NCBI RefSeq assembly: GCF_017565705.1
Contig: NZ_JAGDYL010000001.1
Location: forward strand, 1 to 64,000
Direction: 5' to 3'
Source: Leucobacter ruminantium
GTDB taxonomy: Bacteria > Actinomycetota > Actinomycetes > Actinomycetales > Microbacteriaceae
Length of the DNA stretch: 64,000 bases
Under the pieces are notes generated by a model. That model was not told the DNA's origin, ran no database searches, and was given only the letters and a program-made list of their open reading frames with translations. This document shows, in pieces, positions 45,324 through 57,571 of the stretch (the stretch's first letter is position 1; each line of letters begins with the position of its first letter). The position numbers were made by a program, and so were the translations under genes.

Positions 45324-45517
45324 TTCGCGAACCTTTCCAAGTTCTTACAAACTATCTATTGATTTGCTTCTGCATCCGTGAAACTATATATTCCGTCGAG
45401 TTTCGCGCACACCGACGTGAGCATTCTCAGCCACGTTTCAGGTAGTTACGGCGCGAGATCTAGGCTATACGGCCTCATCAGTATTTCGCGTGCGTGCGTT
45501 TACAGATGGAGGACAAG
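45324..45517 (+). promoter_or_regulatory. AT-richer whiB1 promoter region
   Basis: Contains the window's most AT-rich stretch (ACTATCTATTGATTTGC, AACTATATATTCC). A TAGGCT -10 candidate lies at 45461-45466 and a small palindrome TGAG-CATT-CTCA at 45418-45429. Mycobacterial whiB1 is controlled by CRP-like and Lsr2-type proteins. Whether this site is bound is unknown. Confidence 0.45.
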
Positions 45518-45766
45518 ATGGATTGGCGCGAACAGGCTGCGTGCCTCACGGTAGACCCCGAGCTCTTCTTCCCGGTCGGCAACACCGGCCCGGCCGTCGA
45601 GCAGATCGAGCGGGCGAAGTCCGTGTGCGCCCGCTGCACGGTGACCGAGATGTGCCTGCAGTACGCGATGGACACCGGTCAGGATTCCGGCGTCTGGGGC
45701 GGCCTGAGCGAGGACGAGCGCCGCGCGCTCAAGCGCCGCGCGGCTCGCGCCCGCCGCGCCAGCTGA
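45518..45766 (+). CDS. whiB1: WhiB1 iron-sulfur transcriptional regulator
   Basis: 82 aa. Cluster cysteines C9, C37, C40 and C46 lie at the same positions as in M. tuberculosis WhiB1. It shares DWR at the start, DPELFFPVGN, DTGQDSGVWGG and SEDERRALKRR. WhiB1 binds a [4Fe-4S] cluster, senses nitric oxide and contacts the principal sigma factor. ATG 45518 has GGAGGA 5 nt upstream; upstream ATGs at 45506 and 45494 are less likely. Confidence 0.95.
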   Translation: MDWREQAACLTVDPELFFPVGNTGPAVEQIERAKSVCARCTVTEMCLQYAMDTGQDSGVWGGLSEDERRALKRRAARARRAS

Positions 45767-45775
45767 CCGCTGCGA

Positions 45776-45810
45776 GAAAGGCCCCGGATCGTCACGATCC
45801 GGGGCCTTTC
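45776..45810. terminator. Strong terminator between whiB1 and argG
   Basis: GAAAGGCCCCGGATCG (45776-45791) and CGATCCGGGGCCTTTC (45795-45810) form a perfect 16-bp stem with a 3-nt loop, serving convergent whiB1 and argG. Confidence 0.88.
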
Positions 45811-45830
45811 TGCTGTTCGTGCGATGGAGG

Positions 45831-48787
<2,957 letters not shown>

Positions 48788-48801
48788 CGCTCCCCCGTCT
48801 C

Positions 48802-48856
48802 CGCGCATCGATCCGCGCATCGCTCCGCGCGTGGCTCCGTGCGTGGCTCCGTGCGG
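48802..48856. repeat. 12-bp minisatellite across the pucR start
   Basis: About 4.5 imperfect copies of a 12-bp unit: CGCGCATCGATC, CGCGCATCGCTC, CGCGCGTGGCTC, CGTGCGTGGCTC, CGTGCGG. On the minus strand the unit encodes a four-residue repeat and creates extra in-frame ATGs. Copy number may vary between strains and change the pucR N-terminus or leader. Confidence 0.75.
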
Positions 48857-48981
48857 AATGTACTTTCGTCTATCCGCTCCTTTAAAAGATATACCCGAGT
48901 CGCGCGCCCGCGCACCGCGGTTCCAGAAGAATCGTGAGCACCACCCGTCACCGCAGTCCGAACTGTTCAAGGAGGATCATT

Positions 48982-50340
48982 TTGGAAACGACGACCCGCC
49001 GGAGCGTGGACGAAGCGCCGCTCACGCGATTCCACGTCAAGCTGACCGTGTTCTCGTCTGGCGGTCCGTTCATCGACGGCTACGCGCTGTCGATCATCGG
49101 AATCGCCCTCATCACCATGCAGCCGGCCCTGCAGCTCTCCGCGACCGAGATCGGCCTCCTGGGAGCGGCGAGCCTCATCGGCATCTTCGTCGGCGGAGGC
49201 CTCTTCGGCTGGGTGACCGACAAGGTCGGCAGGCACAAGATGTATATCATCGACCTCCTGGCTCTCGCACTCTTCTCCGTACTCTGCGGAGTGTCCACCG
49301 ACGTCTGGCAGGTCATCGCATGCCGGTTCATGCTCGGCGTCGCGATCGGGGCGGACTACCCCATCGCCACCTCGCTGCTCGCGGAGTTCCTCCCGCGCAG
49401 ATACCGGGGACGGCTGCTCGGCGCGACCTTCGTCGTCTGGGCGATCGGCGCCGCGGCCGCATACCTCGTCGGATACCTCTTCCGCGACTTCGGCCCTGAC
49501 GCCTGGCGCATCCTGCTGGCCACGCCCGCCGTCTTCGCGATCATCACCCTGCTCTTCCGCCTCGGCACGCCGGAATCGGCCCGTTGGCTCCTCTCCCGGG
49601 GACGAGTCGACGAGGCGCGCGCGGTCGTCAAGAAGGTGTACGGCGAGCAGTACGAGGTCGAAGATCTCGGCGAGCCCTCGGACGCGAGCACGCCCCGCGC
49701 GACCTTCGCCTCCGTGTTCAGGGGCGAGTACCTCAAGCGCACGCTGTTCGTCGCGATCTTCTGGACGGCCCAGGTGATCCCGATGTTCGCGGTCTACACC
49801 TTCGCGCCCGACCTGCTCGCCTCGTTCGGCATGACCGGGGATGCGAACCTCTACGGCGGTTCGCTGATCATCTCCCTCTTCTTCGTCGTCGGCGGCATCC
49901 CCGGCCTGCTGGTGGTCGACCGGATCGGGCGCCGCAAGCTCATGATCTACTCGTTCGCCCTCGCCACGGCGGTCCTCATCATCCCGGCGCTCATCCCCGG
50001 CGTCGGCGCCTGGCCGCTGTTCATCGCCCTGACGCTGTTCGCCTTCGCGTCGGGCTCGGCGAACTTCCTCCAGATCGTCTACCCGAACGAGCTCTTCCCC
50101 ACCGAGGTCCGAGCTACCGCCGTCGGCATCGGCACCGCGTTCAGCCGCATCGGCAGCGCGACGAGCACCTACCTGATGCCGCTCGCGATCCTGCACTTCG
50201 GCGCGGCGGGATCCCTCGCCATCGGCGGCATCGTGAGCCTCGTCGGCCTCATCGCGACCTTCGTGCTCGCCCCCGAGACGGCGAACCGCTCGCTCACCGA
50301 CACGGCGACCAACCGCGTCGTCGCCGGCTCAGGCGGTTGA
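48982..50340 (+). CDS. MFS transporter (sugar-porter-like)
   Basis: 452 aa, 12 transmembrane segments. Family motifs: GWVTDKVGRHKMYIIDLL between TM2 and TM3, RFMLGVAIGADYPIATSLLAEFLPRRYRGR, PESARWLLSRGR, and in the second half DRIGRRKLMIYSFAL and NELFPTEVRATAVG. TTG start at 48982, chosen because AAGGAGG ends 7 nt before it; upstream ATG 48934 lacks one. Gene order (divergent PucR, downstream ureohydrolase) suggests import of a guanidino or related nitrogen compound. Confidence 0.88.
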   Translation: METTTRRSVDEAPLTRFHVKLTVFSSGGPFIDGYALSIIGIALITMQPALQLSATEIGLLGAASLIGIFVGGGLFGWVTDKVGRHKMYIIDLLALALFSVLCGVSTDVWQVIACRFMLGVAIGADYPIATSLLAEFLPRRYRGRLLGATFVVWAIGAAAAYLVGYLFRDFGPDAWRILLATPAVFAIITLLFRLGTPESARWLLSRGRVDEARAVVKKVYGEQYEVEDLGEPSDASTPRATFASVFRGEYLKRTLFVAIFWTAQVIPMFAVYTFAPDLLASFGMTGDANLYGGSLIISLFFVVGGIPGLLVVDRIGRRKLMIYSFALATAVLIIPALIPGVGAWPLFIALTLFAFASGSANFLQIVYPNELFPTEVRATAVGIGTAFSRIGSATSTYLMPLAILHFGAAGSLAIGGIVSLVGLIATFVLAPETANRSLTDTATNRVVAGSGG

Positions 50341-50383
50341 CCGGCCCCAGCACAGACACCCAGAGATAGAGAAGGAGTTCCAC

Positions 50384-51331
50384 ATGGTGGCTCATCAGCC
50401 CGTAGGCCCGGTCGAGGCGACCGAGGTCCCCCGCTACGCCGGTCTCGGCACCTTCGCCCGCCTGCCGCAGGTCCACGAGGTGCCCGACTACGACGTCGCG
50501 ATCCTGGGCGTACCCTACGACGGGGGCGTCTCGTTCCGGCCGGGGGCGCGCTTCGCACCGTCGGCGATCCGCGAGGCCTCCCGCCTGCTCCGCCCCGGAT
50601 ACCACGTCGAGCTCGACACGACCCCCGTCGCGAAGAAGCAGTTCGTCGACGCCGGCGACGTGGCCTGCACGCCCTACAACATCGGGAGGGCCGTCGAGCA
50701 GATCGAGGCGGCCGCGTCGAAGTTCGTCGGCGAGGACAAGGTCGTGATCGCGCTCGGAGGCGACCACACGATCGCCCTGCCGATGCTGCGGACGACCGCG
50801 AAGGTGCACGGACCGGTGGCGCTGCTGCACTTCGACGCGCACCTCGACACCTGGGACACGTACTTCGGCGAGCCCATCACGCACGGCACGATGTTCCGCC
50901 GCGCGTTCGAGGAGGGCCTGCTCATCGAGGACCGCTCGATGCACGTGGGCATCCGCGGTCCGGTGTACGACCGGGACGACTTCGTGCGCGACCACGAGTT
51001 CGGCTTCCAGATCATCCGCTGCTCCGACATCGACCGGATCGGCGTGCCCTCGGCGATCGAGCGCGTGAAGGAGCGCATCGGCGACGCCCCCGTCTACCTG
51101 TCGATCGACATCGACGTGCTCGATCCGGCGTACGCGCCCGGCACCGGTACGCCCGAGATGGGCGGGCTGCACTCGCGCGAACTGCTGCAGCTGCTGCGCG
51201 GGCTCAAGGGGCTGAACATCGTGGGCGCCGACGTCGTCGAGGTGGCTCCGGCCTACGACCACGCCGACACCACGGCGCTCGCGGCCGCGACCCTCGTGTT
51301 CGACTACATGGCCCTGCTCACGCAGGACTGA
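50384..51331 (+). CDS. speB: Agmatinase-family ureohydrolase
   Basis: 315 aa. Mn2+ ligands in GGDHTIALP, LLHFDAHLDTWD and LSIDIDVLDPAYAPGTGTPE; PYDGGVSFRPGARFAPSAIRE near the start is typical of agmatinase and guanidinobutyrase. It releases urea from a guanidino compound; which one (agmatine, guanidinobutyrate, guanidinopropionate or guanidine) cannot be decided by eye. The RBS GAAGGAG sits 7 nt before the ATG, and the gap to the transporter is 43 nt, so they probably form one operon under PucR. Confidence 0.92.
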   Translation: MVAHQPVGPVEATEVPRYAGLGTFARLPQVHEVPDYDVAILGVPYDGGVSFRPGARFAPSAIREASRLLRPGYHVELDTTPVAKKQFVDAGDVACTPYNIGRAVEQIEAAASKFVGEDKVVIALGGDHTIALPMLRTTAKVHGPVALLHFDAHLDTWDTYFGEPITHGTMFRRAFEEGLLIEDRSMHVGIRGPVYDRDDFVRDHEFGFQIIRCSDIDRIGVPSAIERVKERIGDAPVYLSIDIDVLDPAYAPGTGTPEMGGLHSRELLQLLRGLKGLNIVGADVVEVAPAYDHADTTALAAATLVFDYMALLTQD

Positions 51332-51352
51332 GCGGGCCGGCTCTCCCGCACG

Positions 51353-51419
51353 CCGCAGGCGGGGACGCGTTCCGGGGTTTCGCTGATGCCGATACCCCGA
51401 AACGCGTCCCCGCCTGCGG
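51353..51419. terminator. Long palindromic terminator / REP-like element, copy 1
   Basis: 26-bp arms (51353-51378 and 51394-51419) with one mismatch and a 15-nt loop. The core reads GGGGACGCGTTCCGGGGT. It sits between convergent speB and mdh and could terminate both. The arrangement closely resembles the palindrome inside hrpA at 55242-55294, including the 15-nt loop. Confidence 0.82.
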
Positions 51420-51457
51420 AGCGAGGGCCCCCGGTGCGAGGGCCCCGGTGCGAGGGA

Positions 51458-52477
51458 TCAGATCAGCCCGAGCTCGCGCACCGCGTCGCGCTCGGCCTCG
51501 AGCTCGGCGACCGAGGCGCCGATCCGCTCGCGCGAGAAGACGTCGACCGACAGGCCCTCCACGATCTCCCAGTCTCCGCCGTGCGAGACGACGGGGAACG
51601 ACGACACCAGCCCCTCGGGCACGCCGTACTCGCCGTGCGAGACGACCGCGGCGCTCGTGCGGCGCGGGACCCCATCGGCAGCCGTCCCCGTGCCGAGCAC
51701 CCAGTCGCGCACGTGCTCGATCGCGGCGTTCGCCGCGGACGCGACCGACGAGCCGCCCCGCACCTCGATGATCTCGGCGCCGCGCTTCGCGACGCGCTCG
51801 ATGTACGCCCCGCGCGCCCAGGACGCGTCGACGGCGTCGAGCGCGGGCCGCCCGGCGACGGTCGCGTGCGACAGGTCGGGGTACTGCGTGGCGGAGTGGT
51901 TGCCCCAGATCGTCACACCGTCGACCTCTGAGACGGCGACCCCGGCCTCGGCGGCGAGCAGGCCGACGGCGCGGTTGTGGTCGAGCCTCGTGAGCGCGGT
52001 GAACCGCGAGGCCGGCACGTCGGGCGCGTGCTGCTGCGCGATGAGCGCGTTCGTGTTCGCGGGGTTGCCCACCACGATCACGCGCACGTCGTCGGCCGCC
52101 CCCGCGCCTATCGCCGCGCCCTGCGGCCCGAAGATGGCGCCGTTGGCGGCGAGCAGATCGCCGCGCTCCATCCCCGCGGTGCGCGGCCGCGAGCCGATGA
52201 GCATGGCAATGTTCGCACCCTCGAAGCCCGCCCCGGGATCATCGGTGATGTCGACCCCGGCGAGCAGAGGGAAGGCGCAATCGGCGAGCTCCATCGCGGC
52301 GCCCTCGGCCCCGCGCATGCCCTGGGGGATCTCCAGCAGCCGCAGCCGCACGGGCTGGTTTGCGCCGAGCATGTCGCCCGCCGCGATGCGGAACATCGCC
52401 GCGTAGCCGATCTGCCCGCCCGCCCCCGTCAGGGTGACGGTGACGGGCGCCTTCGCGGTGTTCGTATCGTGGGTCAT
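51458..52477 (-). CDS. mdh: Malate dehydrogenase
   Basis: 339 aa of the cytosolic type. NAD loop [55 protein letters not shown] with the catalytic Asp, and the active-site His in [18 protein letters not shown]-cycle enzyme. ATG near the conserved N-terminus; upstream gap to the aldo/keto reductase stop is about 70 nt. Confidence 0.95.
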   Translation of the reverse strand: MTHDTNTAKAPVTVTLTGAGGQIGYAAMFRIAAGDMLGANQPVRLRLLEIPQGMRGAEGAAMELADCAFPLLAGVDITDDPGAGFEGANIAMLIGSRPRTAGMERGDLLAANGAIFGPQGAAIGAGAADDVRVIVVGNPANTNALIAQQHAPDVPASRFTALTRLDHNRAVGLLAAEAGVAVSEVDGVTIWGNHSATQYPDLSHATVAGRPALDAVDASWARGAYIERVAKRGAEIIEVRGGSSVASAANAAIEHVRDWVLGTGTAADGVPRRTSAAVVSHGEYGVPEGLVSSFPVVSHGGDWEIVEGLSVDVFSRERIGASVAELEAERDAVRELGLI

Positions 52478-52549
52478 GCCGATCCCTCTCTGGTCTGGGC
52501 GTCCGCGCGGCGGTCGCTCCGGCGCCGCCGGGCGGCGGGTATTGATCGT

Positions 52550-53386
52550 TCAGCGGTCGTTGAAGGCGCGCGGGTCGGGGCCGAAGCCCCGCTGCTCGTC
52601 GAGCGCATCGATGGCGGCGAGCTCGGCATCGCTCAACGCGAAGTCGAAGATGGCGGCGTTCTCGAGCAGCCGCTCGCGCCGCGAAGTCTTCGGGAAGACG
52701 ATGCGCTGCTGCTGCACGTGCCAGCGCAGCACGACCTGGGCCGGGGTCTTGCCGTGCGCCTCGGCGGCGGCGACGATCTCGGGGCGCTCGAGCAGGTCGG
52801 ACTTGCCCTGCGAGAGCGGGCCCCACGCCTCGACCGCGATGTCCTGCGCTCGGCAGAAGTCGGCGAGTTCGCGGCGCTGGTGCAGCGGGTGCAGCTCGAT
52901 CTGATCGACGGCGGGCACGACGCCGGTCTCGTCGATGAGCTGCTGCAGGTGCTCGATCTCGAAGTTCGAGACGCCGATCGACGTCGCCCGGCCGGACTCC
53001 GCGATCTCGATGAGGGATCGCCACGCGCCGAGCGCCTCACCGCGCTCAGGCTGGGGCCAGTGGATGAGGAAGAGGTCGACGCGGTCGAGGCCGAGTCGAT
53101 CGAGACTCTCGTCGAAGGCCTCGCGCGGGCGCGGCTGGTCGGTGTTCCAGAGCTTCGTCGTCACGAAGATCTCGTCGCGATCGATGCCGCTCGCGGCGAT
53201 CGCCCGGCCCACCTCGGCCTCGTTGCGGTAGTAGCTGGCCGTATCGATGTGACGGTACCCGGCCTCGAGCGCCTCCGACACGAGGCGCTCGGTCTCGCCC
53301 GGTTCGACCTTGAAGACGCCGAGTCCGAGCTGCGGGATCCCGCGGCCGTCGTTCAGGGTGATATTCGGAATCTGCAGCGCACTCAT
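52550..53386 (-). CDS. Aldo/keto reductase
   Basis: 278 aa. Catalytic tetrad in context: Asp and Tyr in YRHIDTASYYRNEAEVG, Lys in VTTKLWN, His in LFLIHWPQP; NADPH-binding end VFPKTSRRERLLENAAIFDFALSDAEL. Resembles 2,5-diketo-D-gluconate reductases. ATG is 7 nt after TAGACT on the minus strand. Confidence 0.93.
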   Translation of the reverse strand: MSALQIPNITLNDGRGIPQLGLGVFKVEPGETERLVSEALEAGYRHIDTASYYRNEAEVGRAIAASGIDRDEIFVTTKLWNTDQPRPREAFDESLDRLGLDRVDLFLIHWPQPERGEALGAWRSLIEIAESGRATSIGVSNFEIEHLQQLIDETGVVPAVDQIELHPLHQRRELADFCRAQDIAVEAWGPLSQGKSDLLERPEIVAAAEAHGKTPAQVVLRWHVQQQRIVFPKTSRRERLLENAAIFDFALSDAELAAIDALDEQRGFGPDPRAFNDR

Positions 53387-53431
53387 GCCGCCCAGTCTAG
53401 AGCGGCCCGGGCGCGCGATAATAGAAGCGTC

Positions 53432-56400
53432 ATGACGAATCCCGCGCTGCGCATCGAGTTCCCGGCCGATCTCCCCGTCTCGCAGATGCGCGACGAGATC
53501 TCCGACGCCATCCGCGACCACCAGGTCGTGATCGTCGCGGGCGAGACCGGTTCGGGCAAGACGACGCAGCTGCCGAAGATCGCCCTCGCGCTCGGCCGCG
53601 AGCGCATCGCGCACACCCAGCCGAGGCGCATCGCGGCGCGCACGATCGCGGAGCGCGTCGCCGAGGAGCTGGGAAGCGAGCTCGGGGGGCTCGTGGGCTA
53701 CCAGGTGCGCTTCACCGACAGGGTGTCGGCCGAGACTCGCATCCGCCTCATGACCGACGGCATCCTGCTCAACGCGATCCACCGCGACCGCGACCTCACC
53801 GCCTACGACACGATCATCATCGACGAGGCGCACGAGCGATCCCTCAACATCGACTTCCTGCTCGGCTACTTGAAGACCCTGCTCCCCCGCCGCCCTGATC
53901 TCAAGGTGATCATCACCTCGGCGACGATCGACCCCGAGTCGTTCGCGAGGCACTTCGCCTCGTCCGACGGAGAGCCGGCCCCCGTGATCGAGGTGTCGGG
54001 GCGCACCTACCCCGTCGAGATCCGCTACCGGCCGCTGGTGGAGGAGGTCACGACACCAGACCCGAAAGGCGGGGCCGACCGCGTGCGCAAGGTCGAGCGC
54101 GACCTCTTCGACGCGATCGGCGACGCGGTGCAGGAGCTGGGGCGCGAAGAGCCGGGTGACGTGCTCGTGTTCCTGAGCGGCGAGGCCGAGATCCGCGACG
54201 CGGCCGATGCGCTGAACGGTCGGTTCGCGAGGGATCGAGCCAGGCCGCTCGAGATCCTCCCCCTCTACGGCCGGCTCTCCGCGGCCGAGCAGCACCGGGT
54301 CTTCGAGCCCAAGCGCGGGGCGAACGCCGCCGCCCGCCGCGTCGTGCTCGCCACGAATGTCGCGGAGACGTCGCTGACGGTGCCCGGCATCCGCTACGTC
54401 GTCGACGCGGGCACGGCGCGCATCTCCCGCTACTCGGCGCGCAGCAAGGTGCAGCGGCTGCCCATCGAGCCGGTCTCGCAGGCGAGCGCCAACCAGCGCT
54501 CCGGCCGCTCGGGCCGCACGAGCCCCGGCATCGCGATCCGGCTCTACTCCGAGGAGGATTTCGAGAACCGCCCCGAGTTCACCGAGCCCGAGATCCGCCG
54601 CACGGGCCTCGCCTCCGTCATCCTGCAGATGCTCGCGCTCGGCCTCGGCGACATCGCGCGCTTCCCCTTCCTCACGCCTCCCGACCAGCGAGGGATCGCC
54701 GACGGTCTGGGGCTGCTGACCGAGCTCGGCGCGGTGGAGACCGCACCCGCCTCCGGGTCGGGCCGCGGTTCCGGCGGATCCCGGCGCGGGAAGGCCGCCC
54801 ATCGCATCACGAAGATCGGCCGCGAGCTCGCCCGCCTGCCGATCGAGCCGCGCTTCGCGCGCATGGTGATCGAGGCCAGGCGCCACGACGCGGTGCCGGA
54901 TGTACTCGCGATCGTGGCCGGCCTCACCGTCCAGGACGTGCGCGAGCGGCCGAGCGAGAAGCGCGCGCAGGCCGATCAGCTGCACGCCCGCTTCGCCGAT
55001 CCCCAGGGCGATCTCATGACCCTGCTGAACCTTTGGAACTACCTGCAGGAGCAGCAGCGGGAGCTGTCGTCGAGCGCGTTCCGCAGGCTCTGCAAGGCCG
55101 AGTTCCTGAACTTCCTGCGGGTGCGCGAGTGGATGGACCTCTTCCGGCAGCTGTCGCGGATCGCCGGAGTGAAGCGTTCAGCGGGCTCCGCCGCCGCCCT
55201 GGCCCCCTCAACGCCTGCCGCGACCTCCGCCCTCCCCGAGCAGGGGTCGCAATCGGGGGTATCAGGGCGTCGGAAACCCCCGAACGCGACCCCTCGCGCC
55301 CAGGGGTCCGGGGCAGGCCAGGGATCCGCCTCGGGGGCGGAGTCCGGTTCGTCGGACGCGATCCACCGCTCGATCCTGGCGGGCCTGCTGTCGCAGCTCG
55401 GCGTGCGCGACGATCGGCAGGACCGCAGCGCCCCGTCCCGCGGGCGGAACGTCGCGGGCGCCGTCAAGCGCAAGCCCGCCCAGGAGTACCTCGGTTCGCG
55501 CGGCACCCGCTTCGTGCTCTACCCCGGCTCGGTGCTCGCGAAGAAGCCGCCCGAGGTCGTCATGAGCGTCGAGCTCGTCGAGACGTCGCGGCTCTTCGCA
55601 CGCTCCAACGCGGTCATCGACCCGGCCTGGGCCGAGGAGCTCGCGGGGCCGCTCGCGAAGCGCCAGATCTCCGAGCCGCACTGGGAGAAGAAGCAGGGCG
55701 CTGCCGTGGCCGTCGAGCGCGTCACGCTGTACGGCGTGCCGATCGTGACAGGCCGACGCGTGCAGCTGTCGCGATTCGACCCCGAGCAGGCGCGCGAGCT
55801 GTTCATCAGGCACGGGCTCGTCGAGGGCGAGTGGGAGGTGCCGGCAGGGGGATCCCTCTACGCCTTCGACCGCGCCAACCGGCAGCTGCGCCGAGAGCTC
55901 GAACAGCTCGAGGAGCGCACGCGCCGCCGCGACATCGTCTCCGACGACGAGACCGTGTTCGACTTCTACGACGAGCGGATCCCTCGGCACATCACGACCG
56001 TGCGCGACTTCGAGGGCTGGTGGAAGGAGGCTCAGCGGAAGCAGCCGAAGCTCCTGACCATGCGCCGCGAGGACCTGCTCGAGGACGACGCCGAGCAGGT
56101 GGACGAGAGCGAGTTCCCGCGGCAGTGGCGGCACGGCGACCAGACGCTGCGGCTGAAGTACCGCTTCGATCCGACGGCCGAGGACGACGGCGTGACGGTG
56201 AACGTGCCGCTGCCGCTGCTGCCCCGGCTGGACGGCTCCGATTTCGAGAAGCTCGTGCCCGGCCTGCGCCAGGAGCTCGTGACCGCACTCATCAAGACGC
56301 TGCCGAAGGCGATCCGCAAGCACGTCGTGCCCGCGGCCGACTGGGCGCGCACGCTGCTCGCGACCGTCGAGCCGAAGCTCGACGCGTCCGCGGACGCTCC

Positions 56401-57541
56401 CGCCCTCACGCAGCTGCTCGCGGACGAGATCCGGCGCCGCACGAGCGTCTCGGTCTCCCCCGACGACTTCGATCCCTCGCGGCTGCCCGCGCACCTCACC
56501 CCCACCTTCCGCGTGGTCGACGCCCGCGGGCGCACCCTCGGCAGCGGCAAGGATCTGTCCGAGCTGCAGGCGGCGCACAAGCAGCGGGCCACGCAGGGCG
56601 TCGCCAAGGTCGCGGCGGCCGCGCTCCCGAAGAGCGACCTGGAACGCACCGGCGCCACGACCTGGGACTTCGGCGAGCTGCCGCGCCACGTCGACACGGC
56701 CTACGCGAAGGGCCGCGCGAGCGGCGGCGGGGTCGTGCGCGCCTACCCGGCCATCGTCGACCGGCGCACGAGCGTCGATCTCGTGCTCGTCGCCGACGAG
56801 GCCGAGCAGGCCAGGCTCTCCCGGCGAGGGATCCGCCGTCTGCTCGTCCTGAGCTCGCCCTCGCCCGCGAGCTACGTGCGCGAGCACCTCTCGAACCAGG
56901 AGAAGCTGCTGCTCGGTGCGGGCCCCTACCGCACCCTCGACCTCGCGATCGCCGACGTCTCGCTCGCGGTCGCCGACCGCGCCATCCGCCGCCACGCCCC
57001 CGACGGCCTCGTCTGGTCGGCGGAGGCGTTCGCCGCGATCGCCGACGAGTACGCCCGATCCCTCATCGACGACATCTACGCCGCCATCGCCCTCACCGCT
57101 CGCGCGCTCGACCGGGCGCGGCTCGCGCGCAAGGCCATCGACGGCGCGAAATCCATCCACGTGCTCGGTCAGGTGGCCGATGCGGCGCGGCAGGTGGACG
57201 GGCTCGTCTGGGCCGGCAACGGCGCGGACGGCTTCGTGTCGCGCACGGGCCTCGAACGGCTCGAGCGCGTGCCCGTCTACCTGGAGGCCGTCGAATTGCG
57301 CATGCGGGGTCTCGTCGAGAACCCGGGGCGCGATCGCGCCTGGCAGAACGAGGTCGACCGCGTGCTCGCGATGTTCGCGGAGGCGGGCGGCGAGATCCCG
57401 CTTCCCGTCGACGCGCCCGATCGGCTCGTGCGCGCGAGGTGGCTGATCGAGGAGCTGCGGGTCAGCCTCTTCGCGCAGCGGCTGCGCACGGCCGAGCCGG
57501 TCTCGGTGCAGCGCATCCAGAAGGCGCTGCGCGAGGGGTAG
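53432..57541 (+). CDS. hrpA: ATP-dependent RNA helicase HrpA with low-complexity insertion
   Basis: 1369 aa DEAH-box protein. GETGSGKTTQLP, QPRRIAARTIAERVA, IIDEAHERSLNIDF, TSATID, FLSGEAEIRDAADAL, ATNVAETSLTVPGIRYVVD and QRSGRSGRTSPG are visible, and the C-terminal half is the DUF3418 domain of HrpA. At about residues 585-680 the helicase core is interrupted by a Ser/Gly/Ala/Pro-rich stretch that contains the palindrome at 55242-55294. ATG follows GATAAT by 9 nt. Probably resolves stalled or collided ribosomes (family knowledge). Confidence 0.93.
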   Translation: MTNPALRIEFPADLPVSQMRDEISDAIRDHQVVIVAGETGSGKTTQLPKIALALGRERIAHTQPRRIAARTIAERVAEELGSELGGLVGYQVRFTDRVSAETRIRLMTDGILLNAIHRDRDLTAYDTIIIDEAHERSLNIDFLLGYLKTLLPRRPDLKVIITSATIDPESFARHFASSDGEPAPVIEVSGRTYPVEIRYRPLVEEVTTPDPKGGADRVRKVERDLFDAIGDAVQELGREEPGDVLVFLSGEAEIRDAADALNGRFARDRARPLEILPLYGRLSAAEQHRVFEPKRGANAAARRVVLATNVAETSLTVPGIRYVVDAGTARISRYSARSKVQRLPIEPVSQASANQRSGRSGRTSPGIAIRLYSEEDFENRPEFTEPEIRRTGLASVILQMLALGLGDIARFPFLTPPDQRGIADGLGLLTELGAVETAPASGSGRGSGGSRRGKAAHRITKIGRELARLPIEPRFARMVIEARRHDAVPDVLAIVAGLTVQDVRERPSEKRAQADQLHARFADPQGDLMTLLNLWNYLQEQQRELSSSAFRRLCKAEFLNFLRVREWMDLFRQLSRIAGVKRSAGSAAALAPSTPAATSALPEQGSQSGVSGRRKPPNATPRAQGSGAGQGSASGAESGSSDAIHRSILAGLLSQLGVRDDRQDRSAPSRGRNVAGAVKRKPAQEYLGSRGTRFVLYPGSVLAKKPPEVVMSVELVETSRLFARSNAVIDPAWAEELAGPLAKRQISEPHWEKKQGAAVAVERVTLYGVPIVTGRRVQLSRFDPEQARELFIRHGLVEGEWEVPAGGSLYAFDRANRQLRRELEQLEERTRRRDIVSDDETVFDFYDERIPRHITTVRDFEGWWKEAQRKQPKLLTMRREDLLEDDAEQVDESEFPRQWRHGDQTLRLKYRFDPTAEDDGVTVNVPLPLLPRLDGSDFEKLVPGLRQELVTALIKTLPKAIRKHVVPAADWARTLLATVEPKLDASADAPALTQLLADEIRRRTSVSVSPDDFDPSRLPAHLTPTFRVVDARGRTLGSGKDLSELQAAHKQRATQGVAKVAAAALPKSDLERTGATTWDFGELPRHVDTAYAKGRASGGGVVRAYPAIVDRRTSVDLVLVADEAEQARLSRRGIRRLLVLSSPSPASYVREHLSNQEKLLLGAGPYRTLDLAIADVSLAVADRAIRRHAPDGLVWSAEAFAAIADEYARSLIDDIYAAIALTARALDRARLARKAIDGAKSIHVLGQVADAARQVDGLVWAGNGADGFVSRTGLERLERVPVYLEAVELRMRGLVENPGRDRAWQNEVDRVLAMFAEAGGEIPLPVDAPDRLVRARWLIEELRVSLFAQRLRTAEPVSVQRIQKALREG
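55242..55294. repeat. REP-like palindrome inserted in the hrpA coding sequence, copy 2
   Basis: Arms AGGGGTCGCAATCGGGGGT (55242-55260) and ACCCCCGAACGCGACCCCT (55276-55294) are complementary except for two positions. The loop is 15 nt. It lies in frame within a variable, low-complexity part of hrpA and resembles the element at 51353-51419. Confidence 0.78.
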
Positions 57542-57571
57542 GCGGGATCCCTCACCGCCTCCCGCAGGGAC

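Noticed and set aside
45418-45429. CRP-type site upstream of whiB1
   Set aside because: Only the short palindrome TGAG-CATT-CTCA is seen; it does not match TGTGA-N6-TCACA.
51977-53431. Plus-strand frame running into hrpA from the mdh/aldo-keto region
   Set aside because: Antisense to two solid genes; hrpA homology starts only at the ATG at 53432.
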